A DNA stretch of 64,000 bases from Synechococcus sp. Tobar12-5m-g (GCF_024345415.1 NZ_JAGQBB010000007.1:1-64000), one strand, 5' to 3'; shown: positions 8,371-18,978, numbered from the stretch's first letter. Made by a program: numbers and translations. Notes: a model not told the origin generated them from the sequence alone.

Positions 8371-9548
8371 TCGAAACCACAAGCCTGGCCCCCTTGACCG
8401 TTGCTCCCCCCCCCGTCACCGGCGAGGCCCTGCTTGTCCTGGCCGATGGCACCGTCCTGCGCGGCAGGGCCTTCGGAGCGAAGGGCACCGCGATCGGCGA
8501 GGTGGTGTTCAACACCGGCATGACCGGGTATCAGGAAGTGATCACCGACCCCAGCTACGCCGGTCAGCTGGTCACCTTCACCTATCCGGAGCTGGGCAAC
8601 ACCGGCATCAACCCCGAGGATCAGGAGGCCGACGGCCCCCAGGTGCGGGGGGTGATCGCCCGCCAGCTGGCCCCCCTCCCCAGCAACTGGCGCTGCACCG
8701 AAAGCCTGGCCCCCTGGCTCGCCCGCCATGGCGTCGTGGGGATCGAAGGGGTCGACACCCGTGCCCTGGTGCGACGGCTGCGGGAGGGCGGCGCCATCAA
8801 CGGGGCGATCAGCAGTGATGGCAGCGATCCCCACAACCTGCTGGAGCGCGTCCGCAGCAGCCCCTCCATGGAAGGATTGAACCTGGCGGAGCAGGTCAGC
8901 ACCAGGCAGGCCTACCGGTGGGAGAAGCTCTGCCGGGCCGACTTCGACCAGCGCCTGCAGGCCAGGCCAGCTCGGCCCTACCGGGTCGTGGCGATCGATT
9001 TCGGCATCAAGCGAGCCATCCTCGAGCGCCTGGCCGCCCACGGGTGCCAGGTGCAGGTGCTGCCGGCCGACAGCACGATCGATCAGGTGCTGGCGCTCGA
9101 TCCCGAGGGTGTCTTTCTCTCGAACGGCCCGGGCGATCCGGCCGCGGTTCAGGCCGGCATCCGCCTGGCGCAGGGCCTGCTTGGCCAGCCAACCCTGCCC
9201 CTGTTCGGCATCTGTCTCGGCCATCAGATCCTGGGGCTGGCCCTGGGCGGAACCACCTACAAGCTGACCTTCGGCCATCGGGGCCTGAACCATCCCTGCG
9301 GCGGCAAGGGGATCGTGGAGATCACCAGCCAGAACCACGGCTTCGCCCTCGAGGCCGCCTCCCTGCCCCAAGATCAAGTCACCGTGACCCACCACAACCT
9401 CAATGACGGCACAGTGGCGGCCCTGCGCCACCGCCACCAGCCGGTCTTCGGGGTGCAGTACCACCCGGAAGCCAGTCCGGGCCCCCACGATGCCGACCAC
9501 CACTTCGGCCGTTTCGTCACCTTGATGGCCGAACGGCGCAGCCCCTGA
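8367..9548 (+). CDS. carA: Carbamoyl-phosphate synthase small (glutaminase) subunit
   Basis: Hydrolyses glutamine and channels ammonia to CarB for carbamoyl phosphate, used in pyrimidine and arginine synthesis. The N-terminal CPSase domain ([17 protein letters not shown]) is followed by a class I glutaminase domain with nucleophile Cys283 in FGICLGH and the His366/Glu368 pair in QYHPEA. Length is 393 residues, normal for the family. It starts inside the trpD stop (ATGA). Coupling of trpD with carA is unusual in general but, as I recall, is kept in picocyanobacteria. carB is not in the window. Confidence 0.96.
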   Translation: MIETTSLAPLTVAPPPVTGEALLVLADGTVLRGRAFGAKGTAIGEVVFNTGMTGYQEVITDPSYAGQLVTFTYPELGNTGINPEDQEADGPQVRGVIARQLAPLPSNWRCTESLAPWLARHGVVGIEGVDTRALVRRLREGGAINGAISSDGSDPHNLLERVRSSPSMEGLNLAEQVSTRQAYRWEKLCRADFDQRLQARPARPYRVVAIDFGIKRAILERLAAHGCQVQVLPADSTIDQVLALDPEGVFLSNGPGDPAAVQAGIRLAQGLLGQPTLPLFGICLGHQILGLALGGTTYKLTFGHRGLNHPCGGKGIVEITSQNHGFALEAASLPQDQVTVTHHNLNDGTVAALRHRHQPVFGVQYHPEASPGPHDADHHFGRFVTLMAERRSP

Positions 9549-9652
9549 ATCGTTCCGATTGTGTGTGGTCTTGATTCCCCTTTTCCGTTCACTCTCTACA
9601 CTTCGATCGCCGTTTCGCATCGAGGCCTGGGGAGATTCCTGAACTGCAGCGT

Positions 9653-10003
9653 TTGACCGTGTCCCTGCGGGGTGGTTTTGAGCGGCAGGCCCTCTGTCTG
9701 CTGTTCAGCTTCACAGGCCAACTGGATGCCTACTCGGACAAACAGTTCAAGGAATTCGTCCTCCTGCACCAGGGCACCAGCACCCTGCCCCTTGTGCTCG
9801 ATTTGACCCACATCGATTTCATCGACTCCTCCGGCCTGGGGGTGTTGGTGCAACTCGCCAAGCTCTGCAGCGACGCCGGCATCCGGTTCCTGGTGGTGGG
9901 CAATGCCCGGGTCGTCCAGACCGTGAAGCTCGTGAGGCTCGAGGAGTTCCTCCACCTCCAGAGCGACCTGAACGCGGCCCTTCGTGCCCTCGCCACCGCC
10001 TGA
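9653..10003 (+). CDS. STAS-domain anti-sigma factor antagonist
   Basis: A 116-residue STAS protein of the SpoIIAA/RsbV type. The diagnostic block LDLTHIDFIDSSGLGVLVQLAKLC includes the serine of DSSGL that is phosphorylated by the partner kinase in this family; it switches anti-sigma kinases between partners. The frame has no ATG: TTG at 9653 is listed, but GGGGAG at 9628-9633 is better spaced for a CTG at 9644, so the true N-terminus may be three codons longer. A -10-like TACACT lies at 9597-9602. It overlaps mrnC by 20 nt. An RsbW-like kinase gene is at 37993. Confidence 0.85.
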   Translation: MTVSLRGGFERQALCLLFSFTGQLDAYSDKQFKEFVLLHQGTSTLPLVLDLTHIDFIDSSGLGVLVQLAKLCSDAGIRFLVVGNARVVQTVKLVRLEEFLHLQSDLNAALRALATA

Positions 10004-10475
10004 TCGGCTGCCAGATGAGCCCCCTGGCCGGCACCTGAACCGGGAGGAGCGATCAGCCTGTTCCAACTGGCTGCCTCAGGGCGCGGGCCTTCAAGCAGCC
10101 GAACTGGGCCCCCTGCAGCTGGCCTGGCTCGGGGATGCGGTCTGGGAACTGCACCAGCGCCTGCGCCACTGCCGGGAGCCGGGGCGCAGCGATGCCCTGC
10201 ACCGGGCCGTCGTGGAGGAGGTGCGCGCCGGGGCCCAGGCCGAGGCCCTTGCCCGGCTGGATCCCCTGCTCACCGACCAGGAGCGGGACTGGGTGCGGCG
10301 GGGACGCAACCGGGCTGGCCGGGGACCCCGCCGCGGCAACGCGGCGACCTATGGCCAGGCCACGGGATTTGAGACAATGGTGGGCTGGCTCTTTCTGCGG
10401 AACCCCGGACGGCTCGCTCAGCTGCTGGATCATCTTGAACAGCCCGGACCCGACCCTTTGCCTGATCTTCCATGA
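9984..10475 (+). CDS. mrnC: Mini-ribonuclease III
   Basis: A 163-residue stand-alone RNase III catalytic domain without the dsRNA-binding domain. In B. subtilis this family matures 23S rRNA. The block LGPLQLAWLGDAVWELHQRLR holds the catalytic Asp51, and TGFETMVGWLFL holds Glu130, both as in Mini-III. The RNA-contacting loop NRAGRGPRRGNAATY lies between. GTG at 9984 is the first possible start and lies within the STAS gene. The stop overlaps rlmB by 4 nt (ATGA), linking two rRNA-processing enzymes. Confidence 0.92.
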   Translation: MPSPPPDRLPDEPPGRHLNREERSACSNWLPQGAGLQAAELGPLQLAWLGDAVWELHQRLRHCREPGRSDALHRAVVEEVRAGAQAEALARLDPLLTDQERDWVRRGRNRAGRGPRRGNAATYGQATGFETMVGWLFLRNPGRLAQLLDHLEQPGPDPLPDLP

Positions 10476-12163
10476 CCCAACGATTTGAGCGCCGCAGGCC
10501 GAGGGGGTCAGAGGGCGGCGACGACCGGCCAGGCCCCGGGGCCCGTGGGGGCAAACCAGCACGCTTCAGCGGTCCAAGGCCCGACTGGCGGGGCGGGGCT
10601 CCGGATCGCGAAGGCCGCGAGGGAAGGGAGGGACGCGAAGGCCGTGAAGGGGCCGAGAGCCGCAGGGGGCCCCGGCCCGGCGATCGGCGTGAGAACTTCA
10701 AGCGGCCCAGTGGCGACGGCCGCCCCGCCCGCGTGATTCCAGCCAGGCCTGGCGCGCGCCGGATCGAACCGGGCGGAAGGCCCGCCGGGGCCAAACCCGC
10801 CTACGGCAAGCCCTCGTTTGGCAAACCGGCCTTTGGCGCCAGAGCAGCTTTCGGATCCAGGACTTCGGGTGGTGACCGTGATCGGCCCGCCTTCGGCAAG
10901 CCAGCCTTCGGCAAACCGGCCTTCGGCAAGCCATCGTTCGCGAGAAAGCCCTCCTTCAGCAAGCCGGCCTACGAGAAATCCCGCTTCGCCGATCGGCGCC
11001 CGAGCGCACCGGGCGCCAACCTCCGGGAGAGGCCGGCCGACCAGGTCCGGGAGCGGGAGGATGCCGTCGAACCCACCGGTGAATCCGAACGGTTCGGCGC
11101 CGAGCCGGCCGAGGACATGATCTGGGGCCGCCATTCGGCCCAGGCCGCTCTGGAGAGCGACCGGCCCATCCACCGCATCTGGTGCACCCCGGAGCTGCGT
11201 TTCGCCCCCCGGTTCCTGCAGTTGCTGCGCGAAGCGAAGGCGGGTGGGGTGCTGGTCGAAGAGGTGAGCTGGGCGCGACTGGGCCAGCTCACCGGCGGCG
11301 CCGTGCACCAGGGCATCGTGCTGCAGGCAGCCGCTGCCGACACCCTGGATCTCGCCAGCCTGATCGAGGGTTGCCGGGGAATCGGGGAACCACCCCTGCT
11401 GATGGCGGTGGACGGCCTCACCGATCCCCACAACCTCGGCGCGATCGTTCGCAGCGCCGAGGCGCTCGGGGCCCACGGGCTTGTGCTGCCCCAGCGACGC
11501 AATGCCGGGCTGACCGGATCGGTTGCCAAGGTGGCCGCCGGGGCCCTGGAGCACCTGCCCGTCGCCAAGGTGGTGAACCTCAACCGTTCGCTGGAGCAGC
11601 TCAAGGACGAGGGCTACCGCATCGTCGGTCTGGCCGAAGAGGGCACGGTCAGCCTGATCGAGGCTGATCTCGATGGTCCCCTGGTGGTGGTGACGGGCTC
11701 GGAATCCCAGGGGCTTTCGATGCTCACCCGCAAGCACTGCGACCAGCTGATCCGCATCCCCCTGCGGGGAGCCACCCCGAGCCTCAACGCTTCGGTGGCC
11801 ACCGCCCTGCTGCTCTACGAGGTGGCCCGCCGCGGCTGGATGAAGACAATCATGGGAACCTCTCCGGCGCCCCGGATCGTGCGGCCCCAGCTACCGAGCC
11901 AGGCCGCCTCGACTGGGCCCGAGCTGGAGCTGGAGCCCGAGCTGGCGGTGGAGCTGGAGCCCTCCATCGAAGCGCCGATCAACGCCGAATCCAGCCTGGC
12001 GATGGACACCGAGGACGACCTCGCTTCCGTTCCCCACTCTCCCGTCATCGATCTCGAAAGCGGGCCGGACTCCAGCCTCGGCGAACCGGGAGACCTCGCC
12101 GATGGGGAACAAGCCGGGGCCCCGGAGCTTCCGTGCGCGTTTCAAGGCGACATCCAGCTCTGA
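10472..12163 (+). CDS. rlmB: TrmH-family (RlmB-like) 2'-O-ribose methyltransferase with long disordered extensions
   Basis: Residues about 216-456 are a complete SpoU/TrmH enzyme: substrate-binding domain from MIWGRHSAQAALE, then the knotted SPOUT domain with DPHNLGAIVRSAEALG, the AdoMet loop TGSESQGLS (about 408-416) and IPLRGATPSLNASVATALLLYE. The predicted target is G2251-type 23S rRNA methylation. Residues 1-215 are Arg/Gly/Lys/Pro-rich and repetitive (EGR and FGKPA units), probably RNA-binding and disordered. Residues about 457-563 are acidic (ELELEPELAVELEP). At 563 residues it is about twice the E. coli length. It is coupled to mrnC by ATGA. Confidence 0.92.
   Translation: MTQRFERRRPRGSEGGDDRPGPGARGGKPARFSGPRPDWRGGAPDREGREGREGREGREGAESRRGPRPGDRRENFKRPSGDGRPARVIPARPGARRIEPGGRPAGAKPAYGKPSFGKPAFGARAAFGSRTSGGDRDRPAFGKPAFGKPAFGKPSFARKPSFSKPAYEKSRFADRRPSAPGANLRERPADQVREREDAVEPTGESERFGAEPAEDMIWGRHSAQAALESDRPIHRIWCTPELRFAPRFLQLLREAKAGGVLVEEVSWARLGQLTGGAVHQGIVLQAAAADTLDLASLIEGCRGIGEPPLLMAVDGLTDPHNLGAIVRSAEALGAHGLVLPQRRNAGLTGSVAKVAAGALEHLPVAKVVNLNRSLEQLKDEGYRIVGLAEEGTVSLIEADLDGPLVVVTGSESQGLSMLTRKHCDQLIRIPLRGATPSLNASVATALLLYEVARRGWMKTIMGTSPAPRIVRPQLPSQAASTGPELELEPELAVELEPSIEAPINAESSLAMDTEDDLASVPHSPVIDLESGPDSSLGEPGDLADGEQAGAPELPCAFQGDIQL
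10610..10652 (+). repeat. EGR-coding short tandem repeat in rlmB
   Basis: About 43 bases of GAAGGCCGC/GAGGGAAGG-like units encode alternating Glu-Gly-Arg in the disordered N-terminal part of RlmB. The units are imperfect at the DNA level, so slippage changes would stay in frame only in multiples of three. Confidence 0.6.
10802..10936 (+). repeat. 15-bp tandem repeats coding (F/Y)GKP(A/S) in rlmB
   Basis: Units of 15 bases recur at 10802, 10817, 10892, 10907 and 10922, for example TTCGGCAAGCCAGCC then TTCGGCAAACCGGCC. They encode F-G-K-P-A or F-G-K-P-S, a basic, aromatic, disordered repeat. Two blocks are split by about 60 bases of diverged sequence. Confidence 0.8.
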
Positions 12164-12167
12164 ATGA

Positions 12168-12191
12168 CCCCAGCCGACCCCCGGGCTGGGG
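12168..12191 (+). other. GC-rich hairpin after rlmB
   Basis: CCCCAGCC (12168-12175) and GGCTGGGG (12184-12191) form a perfect 8-bp stem with an 8-nt loop, 4 nt past the rlmB stop. No T-run follows, so it may be a Rho-dependent end, a pause site or a 3'-end protector. Confidence 0.5.
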
Positions 12192-12227
12192 CGGCAAGGG
12201 CACAATGGGCTGAATCGAACGGTCCCC

Positions 12228-12476
12228 ATGAACCCGCTCCTTCAGCCCCTCCGCAGCCTGGCCAATGGTCTGGGCCTGGCCTGGTGGGCGAAGGTCCAGA
12301 CCGCCTCCCCTGACGTCATCTACTGGTTCGGCCCCTTCCTGCGGCGCCACGAACTGGAGACGAAGCTGCCGGCCTTTCTCGCCGACCTGCAGGCCGAAGC
12401 TCCGGGCTCCATCCGCCACGAGGTGCTGCGGTTGCGCCGCAGCGAGCCACTCACCGAAGAGCTCGGGCCTGGCTGA
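12228..12476 (+). CDS. DUF1816 domain protein
   Basis: An 82-residue cyanobacterial protein. [41 protein letters not shown] matches the DUF1816 pattern of a short W-W-x-K start, a Y-x-F-G-P-F core and a helical end; the family is related to the small domain found in some phycobilisome-associated proteins. Role unknown. It lies 29 nt before gatA and may be cotranscribed. Confidence 0.8.
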   Translation: MNPLLQPLRSLANGLGLAWWAKVQTASPDVIYWFGPFLRRHELETKLPAFLADLQAEAPGSIRHEVLRLRRSEPLTEELGPG

Positions 12477-12505
12477 TAGCGTCGCCCCATTGCCTGCAGA
12501 ACGCC

Positions 12506-13972
12506 ATGGGGATCGCCGAGTGGCGGGAGCAACTGAAGCGAGGCGAGCTCTCGGCCCGTGAACTCACCGATCACCATCTCGCCCGCATCGCGGCCGTTGA
12601 TCCCAGCGTCCATGCCTTTCTGGAGGTCACCACCGAGCGGGCCCGGGCCGATGCCGATCGGATCGATGCGGCCCTGGCCGCCGGCGAGCCACTGCCCCCC
12701 CTGGCCGGCGTCCCCCTGGCCATCAAGGACAACCTCTGCACCAAGGGCATCGCCACCACCTGCTCCAGCCGGATGCTGGAGCACTTCCTGCCGCCCTACG
12801 AATCCACCGTCACCGAGCGCCTCTGGCAGGCGGGGGCGGTGCTGATCGGCAAGACCAATCTCGACGAGTTCGCCATGGGCAGCTCGACGGAAACCTCCGC
12901 CTTCGGGCCCAGCCGCAACCCCTGGGACCCGGAACGGGTGCCAGGCGGCAGCTCAGGCGGCAGCTCCGCCGCCGTGGCCGCTGGCGAATGCATGGCCGCC
13001 CTCGGCTCTGACACGGGCGGCTCGATCCGCCAGCCCGCCTCCTTCTGTGGTGTTGTGGGGCTGAAACCCACCTACGGCCGGGTCAGCCGCTGGGGGCTGG
13101 TGGCCTTCGCCAGCTCCCTCGATCAGGTGGGCCCGTTTGCCACCACCGTGGCTGATGCGGCTGAAGTGCTCCAGGTGATCGCTGGCGAAGACCCCCGCGA
13201 CGGCACCTGCCTCCAGGCTGCCGTGCCCGACTACGCCGCCGCCCTCCAGCAGCCGGTGGCCGGCCTGCGGGTGGGGCTGATCCGGGAATGCTTCGACCAG
13301 GACGGCCTGGCGCCGGAGGTGGCCGCCGCCGTGATGGCCGCCGCCGACCAGCTGCAGGCCCTCGGCTGCGAGCTGGTGGACGTGAGCTGCCCCCGCTTCA
13401 ACGACGGGATCGCCACCTACTACGTGATCGCCCCGTCGGAGGCGTCAGCCAACCTGGCCCGCTACGACGGCGTGAAGTACGGCCACCGCTCCGAGCAGGC
13501 CGGCAGCCTCGCCGAGATGACTGCCCGCAGCCGCACCGAAGGCTTCGGCGCGGAGGTGCAGCGCCGCATCCTGATCGGCACCTATGCCCTCTCGGCGGGC
13601 TACGTCGACGCCTTCTACAAGAAGGCCCAGCAGGTGCGCACCCTGATCCGCCGTGACTTCGACCGGGCTTTCGAGGGCGTCGACGTGCTGCTCGCCCCCA
13701 CCTGCCCAACCACGGCGTTCCGCTTCGGCGCCCACAGCGATGACCCCCTGGCCATGTATCTGGCCGACCTGCTGACGATTCCGGCCAACCTGGCCGGGCT
13801 GCCGGCGATCAGCCTGCCCTGCGGCTTCGATGCGGCGGGCTTGCCGATCGGCCTGCAGCTGATCACCGGCGTGCTCGAGGAGCCGCGCCTGCTGCAGGTG
13901 GCCCACCACTACGAGCAGGCGGCGCGGGTGATGGAAGGGCACCAAGCACCAGATCTGGTGGTTCGCCGGTAG
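12506..13972 (+). CDS. gatA: Aspartyl/glutamyl-tRNA(Asn/Gln) amidotransferase subunit A
   Basis: The amidase subunit of GatCAB, which converts misacylated Glu-tRNA(Gln) to Gln-tRNA(Gln), essential in cyanobacteria because they rely on this indirect route. The 488-residue protein shows the Ser-cisSer-Lys signature: Lys74 in AIKDNLC, the Gly/Ser loop GGSSGGSS at 147-154, and the nucleophile serine in [11 protein letters not shown]. gatB and gatC are not in the window. The ATG at 12506 fits the family N-terminus, and dnaE follows after 38 nt. Confidence 0.97.
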   Translation: MGIAEWREQLKRGELSARELTDHHLARIAAVDPSVHAFLEVTTERARADADRIDAALAAGEPLPPLAGVPLAIKDNLCTKGIATTCSSRMLEHFLPPYESTVTERLWQAGAVLIGKTNLDEFAMGSSTETSAFGPSRNPWDPERVPGGSSGGSSAAVAAGECMAALGSDTGGSIRQPASFCGVVGLKPTYGRVSRWGLVAFASSLDQVGPFATTVADAAEVLQVIAGEDPRDGTCLQAAVPDYAAALQQPVAGLRVGLIRECFDQDGLAPEVAAAVMAAADQLQALGCELVDVSCPRFNDGIATYYVIAPSEASANLARYDGVKYGHRSEQAGSLAEMTARSRTEGFGAEVQRRILIGTYALSAGYVDAFYKKAQQVRTLIRRDFDRAFEGVDVLLAPTCPTTAFRFGAHSDDPLAMYLADLLTIPANLAGLPAISLPCGFDAAGLPIGLQLITGVLEEPRLLQVAHHYEQAARVMEGHQAPDLVVRR

Positions 13973-14010
13973 GCTGGGCGCATCCTGTGGTGGTGATGCC
14001 CCTCGACGCC

Positions 14011-17000
14011 ATGGCTTTCGTCCCCCTCCACAACCACAGCGACTACAGCCTGCTGGATGGGGCGAGCCAGTTGCCGCAGATGGTGGAGCGGGCCGTGGAG
14101 CTGGGCATGCCGGCCCTGGCCCTCACCGACCACGGTGTGATGTATGGCGCCATCGAGCTGCTGAAGCTCTGCACGAAGGCGGGCATCAAGCCGATCATCG
14201 GCAACGAGATGTATGTGATCAACGGCTCGATCGAGGATCCGCAGCCGAAGAAGGAACGCCGTTACCACCTGGTGGTGCTGGCCAAGAACGCCACCGGCTA
14301 CCGCAACCTGGTCAAGCTCACCAGCATCAGCCACCTGCGGGGCATGCGCGGCCGGGGCATCTTCTCCCGCGCCTGCATCGACAAGCAACTGCTGGCGCAG
14401 CACAGCGAGGGCCTGATCGTGGCCACGGCCTGCCTGGGCGGCGAGATTCCCCAGGCGATCCTCAAGGGCCGCCCCGATGTGGCCCGCGACGTGGCCCGCT
14501 TCTACCAGGGCCTTTTCGGCGCCGATTTCTACCTGGAGATCCAGGACCACGGCTCACCGGAAGACCGGATCGTCAACGGGGAGATCGTACGGATCGCCGC
14601 TGAGCTGGGCATCGAGCTGATCGCCACCAACGACGCCCACTACCTCAGCAGCGCCGATGTGGAGGCCCACGACGCCCTGCTCTGCGTGCTCACCGGCAAA
14701 CTCGTCACCGACGAGAAGCGCCTGCGCTACACGGGCACCGAATACATCAAGAGCGAAGCGCAGATGGGGCGGCTGTTCGCCGACCATCTGGAGCCCGACG
14801 TGACCGCCCGGGCGATCGCCAACACCGCCCGGGTGGCCGAAAAGGTGGAGGCCTACGACATCCTCGGGCGACAGCAGATGCCGCGCTTCCCGATCCCGGA
14901 TGGGCACACGGCGGTGAGCTATCTCACGGCTGTGGCCGAGCAGGGGCTGCGCGAGCGGCTCCGGCTTGCCGTCGATGATCCGATCGATCCCCTCTATGGC
15001 GAGCGGCTTGCCTTCGAGCTCCAGGTGATGGAGCAGATGGGCTTCCCCACCTACTTCCTGGTGGTGTGGGATTACATCAGGTTCGCCCGGGAGAGCGGCA
15101 TCCCGGTGGGCCCCGGTCGGGGGTCAGCAGCCGGTTCGCTGGTGGCCTACGCCCTGGGGATCACCACCATCGACCCAGTGGTGCACGGCCTGCTGTTCGA
15201 GCGCTTCCTCAACCCCGAACGCAAGTCGATGCCGGACATCGACACCGATTTCTGCATCGAGCGCCGCGGCGAGGTGATCGACTACGTCACCCAGCGCTAC
15301 GGCGAAGACAAGGTGGCCCAGATCATCACCTTCAACCGCATGACCTCGAAGGCGGTGCTCAAGGATGTGGCCCGGGTGCTCGACATCCCCTACGGCGACG
15401 CCGACCGGCTGGCCAAGCTGATTCCCGTTGTGCGGGGCAAACCCGCCAAGCTGGCCGAGATGATCGGGCCCGATTCACCGGCGCCGGAGTTCCGCGAGAA
15501 GTACGAAAAGGACCCGACCGTGCGCCGCTGGGTCGACATGGCGCGGCGGATCGAGGGCACCAACAAAACCTTCGGCGTCCATGCCGCCGGCGTGGTGATC
15601 GCCGCCGAACCGCTCGATCAGCTGGTGCCGCTGCAACGCAACAACGACGGCCAGGTGATCACCCAGTACTTCATGGAGGACGTGGAGGCGATGGGCCTGC
15701 TGAAGATGGATTTTCTGGGCCTCAAGAACCTCACCATGATCGACAAGACGATCGATCTGGTGGAGCGCAGCAGTGGTGAACGCCTCGACCCGGATGCGCT
15801 GCCGGCCGATGACCCCGGCACCTACGACCTGCTGGCCCGCGGCGATCTTGAAGGCATCTTCCAGCTGGAATCGAGTGGCATGCGCCAGATCGTGCGCGAC
15901 CTCAAACCCTCCTCGCTCGAGGACATCTCCTCGATCCTGGCGCTGTACCGGCCAGGTCCGCTCGATGCCGGCCTGATCCCCAAGTTCATCAACCGCAAAC
16001 ACGGCCGCGAGGCAATCGATTTCGCCTGCCCGGCCCTGGAGCCGATCCTCAGGGAAACCTACGGGATCATGGTCTACCAGGAGCAGATCATGCGGATCGC
16101 CCAGGATCTGGCCGGCTATTCCCTCGGCGAAGCCGATCTGCTGCGGCGGGCGATGGGCAAGAAGAAGGTGTCGGAGATGCAGAAGCACCGCAGCCAGTTC
16201 GTGGAGGGCGCCACGGCACGGGGCGTCGACGGGGCGGTGGCCGAAGCCCTGTTCGTGCAGATGGTGCTGTTCGCCGAATACTGCTTCAACAAGAGCCACT
16301 CCACGGCCTATGGAGCGGTGACCTATCAAACCGCCTACCTCAAGGCCCACTACCCGGTGGCCTACATGGCCGCCCTGCTCACGGTGAATGCCTCCGCCAC
16401 CGACAAGGTGCAGCGGTACATCGCCAACTGCCAGGCGATGGGCATCGAGGTGATGCCCCCCGATCTGAATGCCTCCGGCATCGACTTCACCCCAACCGGC
16501 GATCGCATCCTCTTCGGCCTCTCGGCGGTGCGCAACCTCGGCGAAGGGGCGATCCGTCAGCTGCTGGAGGCCCGCCTCACAGATGGCCCCTTCGCCTCCC
16601 TGGCCGACCTCTGCGACCGCATCCCCACGAACCTGATGAACCGCCGGGCGTTGGAATCGCTGATCCACTGCGGTGCCCTCGATGGCCTGGAGCCGGCGGG
16701 AAACAGGGCCCAGCTGATGGCGGATCTGGATCTGGTGCTGGATTGGGCCGGCTCCCGCGCCAAGGATCGGGCCAGCGGCCAGGGCACCCTGTTCGATCTG
16801 TTTGGCAACACGGATGCCTGCACCACGCCGGAGCCGGCAGGACTGCGGGGTGACCTCTCCACGGCGCCGAAGGCCGCCCCGGTGGCCGATTACCCCCCCA
16901 ACGAGAAGCTGAAGCTGGAGAAGGAGCTGGTGGGCTTCTACCTCTCCGACCACCCGCTCAAGCAGCTGGCCCGGCCGATGCGCCTGCTCACCCCGATCGG

Positions 17001-17547
17001 GCTGGCCAGCCTCCAGGAGCAGACCGACAAGGCCCGCGTCAGCGTGGTGGCGATGGTTGCGGAACTGCGCCCCGTCACCACCCGCAAGGGCGATCGGATG
17101 GCGGTGCTGCAGCTCGAAGATCTCAGCGGCAGCGCTGAAGCCGTGGTGTTCCCCAGAACCTTCGCCCGCCTGGCCGACCACCTGATGCCCGATGCCCGGC
17201 TGCTGATCTGGGCGTCGGTGGATCGTCGCGACGAGCGGGTGCAGCTGATCGTCGACGACTGCCGTGCCATTGATGACCTGCGCTTCCTGATGGTGGAGCT
17301 GCAGGCGGAGCAGGCGGCCGACATCGCCGTGCAGCACCAATTGCGCGAGTGCCTGGTGCGCCACCGGCCCGAGCAGGAGGAGGCGGGGGTGCGGGTGCCG
17401 GTGGTGGCCCTTGTGCACCAGGCCAATGAGTCCTGCTACGTGCGCCTCGGCCACCAGTTCTGCGTGCGCGATGGCGAAGCGGCCGTGGCCAGCCTCACCG
17501 CCGCCTCGTTCACAGCCCGCTTGCGCTCACCGCTGCAGCTGGCCTGA
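14011..17547 (+). CDS. dnaE: DNA polymerase III alpha subunit
   Basis: The replicative polymerase chain. About 1178 residues from the ATG at 14011, which gives the standard opening [18 protein letters not shown]; an in-frame GTG lies 8 codons upstream. Domains in order: PHP domain ([16 protein letters not shown]), polymerase palm with catalytic PDIDTDF near residue 408 and [10 protein letters not shown], fingers with [13 protein letters not shown], helix-hairpin-helix, and a C-terminal OB fold ([28 protein letters not shown]). Length and order are those of the DnaE1 type. No intein is present here, although split inteins in dnaE occur in other cyanobacteria. Confidence 0.97.
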   Translation: MAFVPLHNHSDYSLLDGASQLPQMVERAVELGMPALALTDHGVMYGAIELLKLCTKAGIKPIIGNEMYVINGSIEDPQPKKERRYHLVVLAKNATGYRNLVKLTSISHLRGMRGRGIFSRACIDKQLLAQHSEGLIVATACLGGEIPQAILKGRPDVARDVARFYQGLFGADFYLEIQDHGSPEDRIVNGEIVRIAAELGIELIATNDAHYLSSADVEAHDALLCVLTGKLVTDEKRLRYTGTEYIKSEAQMGRLFADHLEPDVTARAIANTARVAEKVEAYDILGRQQMPRFPIPDGHTAVSYLTAVAEQGLRERLRLAVDDPIDPLYGERLAFELQVMEQMGFPTYFLVVWDYIRFARESGIPVGPGRGSAAGSLVAYALGITTIDPVVHGLLFERFLNPERKSMPDIDTDFCIERRGEVIDYVTQRYGEDKVAQIITFNRMTSKAVLKDVARVLDIPYGDADRLAKLIPVVRGKPAKLAEMIGPDSPAPEFREKYEKDPTVRRWVDMARRIEGTNKTFGVHAAGVVIAAEPLDQLVPLQRNNDGQVITQYFMEDVEAMGLLKMDFLGLKNLTMIDKTIDLVERSSGERLDPDALPADDPGTYDLLARGDLEGIFQLESSGMRQIVRDLKPSSLEDISSILALYRPGPLDAGLIPKFINRKHGREAIDFACPALEPILRETYGIMVYQEQIMRIAQDLAGYSLGEADLLRRAMGKKKVSEMQKHRSQFVEGATARGVDGAVAEALFVQMVLFAEYCFNKSHSTAYGAVTYQTAYLKAHYPVAYMAALLTVNASATDKVQRYIANCQAMGIEVMPPDLNASGIDFTPTGDRILFGLSAVRNLGEGAIRQLLEARLTDGPFASLADLCDRIPTNLMNRRALESLIHCGALDGLEPAGNRAQLMADLDLVLDWAGSRAKDRASGQGTLFDLFGNTDACTTPEPAGLRGDLSTAPKAAPVADYPPNEKLKLEKELVGFYLSDHPLKQLARPMRLLTPIGLASLQEQTDKARVSVVAMVAELRPVTTRKGDRMAVLQLEDLSGSAEAVVFPRTFARLADHLMPDARLLIWASVDRRDERVQLIVDDCRAIDDLRFLMVELQAEQAADIAVQHQLRECLVRHRPEQEEAGVRVPVVALVHQANESCYVRLGHQFCVRDGEAAVASLTAASFTARLRSPLQLA

Positions 17548-17557
17548 GCGGGGCGGC

Positions 17558-17998
17558 TCAACCTGAAGCCTTGCCCCCCTGCCGCATCGCCTTGAGCGAA
17601 GCGCTCACCCGCCCCAGGTTCAGGCCGATCTGCTCGGTTCCCAACCGGCTGCCGGGAGCTTCCTCCCAGCTGGCCGAGAGCACGCCATAGCTCAGGCCGA
17701 GCAGGCCAAGCAAAAAACAGCCGCCGGAGGCAGCCAGGGTGACCACGGTGGGGATGGGGAGGATATCGCGGCTCACCAGCAGATAACTGGCCACGAACAC
17801 CGCCATTCCAAGGAAAGAAGGCACCCCGGTGGCGATGGAGATGCGGCGGGCCATTCGGTTGGCCACCACCGACGGGATCACCTGGGAGCCGGAGGTCTTG
17901 GCCGGTTTGGCTTTGGGCTGGGACTTGGCACCACCCCCTGCCCTGGCGGCCGCAGGTCTGTCGGGCTTGAACGGCAGGGGCTTGCGCTTGGCCGCCAT
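17558..17998 (-). CDS. PAM68-family photosystem assembly protein (DUF3464)
   Basis: A 146-residue protein with a basic N-terminal tail (MAAKRKPLPFKPDR), the family block SQVIPSVVANRMARRI, and two transmembrane helices (VPSFLGMAVFVASYLLV and LAASGGCFLLGLLGLSYG), ending in the conserved SWEEAPGSRLG and EQIGLNL region. In plants PAM68 aids photosystem II assembly and chlorophyll delivery to nascent CP47; the cyanobacterial homologue acts similarly. It follows rpsO by 9 nt on the minus strand, consistent with a ribosome-linked role. Confidence 0.9.
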   Translation of the reverse strand: MAAKRKPLPFKPDRPAAARAGGGAKSQPKAKPAKTSGSQVIPSVVANRMARRISIATGVPSFLGMAVFVASYLLVSRDILPIPTVVTLAASGGCFLLGLLGLSYGVLSASWEEAPGSRLGTEQIGLNLGRVSASLKAMRQGGKASG

Positions 17999-18007
17999 GA
18001 CGATCGC

Positions 18008-18277
18008 TCAGCCCCGGATGCCGAGCTTGGCGATCAACTGGCTGTAGCGCTCCTCGCTCTGGGCGCGGAGATAGCCGAGCAGCCGCTTGCGGCGCCCGAT
18101 CATCTTGAGCAACCCCTGGCGAGAGGAGAAATCGTGCTTGTTCTGCTGCAAATGGCCGGTGAGCTGCACGACCCGCTCGCTCAACATCGCCACCTGGACC
18201 TCGACGGAGCCGGTGTCAGTGCCGTGGGTCTGGTGGCTGTTGATCAGTTCCTGCTTTTTGGTGGTATTGAGCGGCAT
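18008..18277 (-). CDS. rpsO: 30S ribosomal protein S15
   Basis: An 89-residue primary rRNA-binding protein of the small subunit. The signature [22 protein letters not shown] and the central [24 protein letters not shown] match S15 end to end. The gene sits between ruvA (53 nt upstream) and pam68 (9 nt downstream). S15 often autoregulates through its leader; the short leader here shows no recognisable structure to me. Confidence 0.97.
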   Translation of the reverse strand: MPLNTTKKQELINSHQTHGTDTGSVEVQVAMLSERVVQLTGHLQQNKHDFSSRQGLLKMIGRRKRLLGYLRAQSEERYSQLIAKLGIRG

Positions 18278-18330
18278 GCCGACGTTGAGCCCTGACGGTG
18301 CAAACCGACAACCTACCGTCCCGGCGGTCC

Positions 18331-18978
18331 TCAGGCGACCTGCTGGGCCAACCAGCGCAAACTCTCCCGCAACCAGGCATCGGGGCCGAGCTCCGGCTCC
18401 AGACCCTGGCGACCCACCGCCCGCAGGGCCCGGTTGATCTCAAGAGGTTCGTAACCGAGGGCCGCCAGGGTGATCTGGACGTCGTCGCGGGTGGCGGGCG
18501 GCGGGCCACCGGGCTCGGATCCTGAAGCCTCGTCTTCGATCGCCAGCGCACCGGGGTCGAACGCCTCGGCCAGCTTGTTGCGCAGCTCCACCGAAAGCCG
18601 CTCGGCCGTGCGCTTGCCAACCCCGGGCGCCCGGGCAAGCAGCCGGAGATCGGCCTGCACGATCCCCCGCACCAACTCCTCGAGGGGCATCGCCCCGAGC
18701 AGGGCCAGGGCCATCTGGGGGCCCACGCCACTGACAGCCACCAGCAGGCGGAAAAGGTCGCGCTCCTGGCGCGCCCCGAAACCAAACAGGGTCCAGCTGT
18801 CTTCGCGGATCGCCTGGTGGATGTACAGAACCAGGCTGCTGCCGGCGGGCGGCAGCCCGTCGAAGTGGGCCCGGGTGAGCTGCACCTCATAGCCCACCCC
18901 CTGGCAGGAGAGCAGCAGGCCGCAGCGACTGCCCTGCTGCCACTGCTCCGCCACGGTGCCCTGCAGCCAGCCGATCAT
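18331..18978 (-). CDS. ruvA: Holliday junction branch migration protein RuvA
   Basis: A 215-residue RuvA, which binds four-way junctions as a tetramer and loads the RuvB motor. MIGWLQGTV opens the N-terminal OB domain, followed by HhH motifs ([16 protein letters not shown] and [22 protein letters not shown]) and a C-terminal RuvB-contact domain ([23 protein letters not shown]). The start at 18976-18978 gives the canonical MIGW; the longer upstream frame overlaps the divergent lipoprotein gene. Confidence 0.96.
   Translation of the reverse strand: MIGWLQGTVAEQWQQGSRCGLLLSCQGVGYEVQLTRAHFDGLPPAGSSLVLYIHQAIREDSWTLFGFGARQERDLFRLLVAVSGVGPQMALALLGAMPLEELVRGIVQADLRLLARAPGVGKRTAERLSVELRNKLAEAFDPGALAIEDEASGSEPGGPPPATRDDVQITLAALGYEPLEINRALRAVGRQGLEPELGPDAWLRESLRWLAQQVA

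Noticed and set aside
15475-17454. Minus-strand frame of about 660 codons opposite dnaE
   Set aside because: Low-complexity His/Gln/Gly sequence opposite the conserved polymerase.
14011-17547. Split or in-frame intein in dnaE
   Set aside because: The polymerase reads through all catalytic motifs without an insertion and continues to its normal C-terminus.
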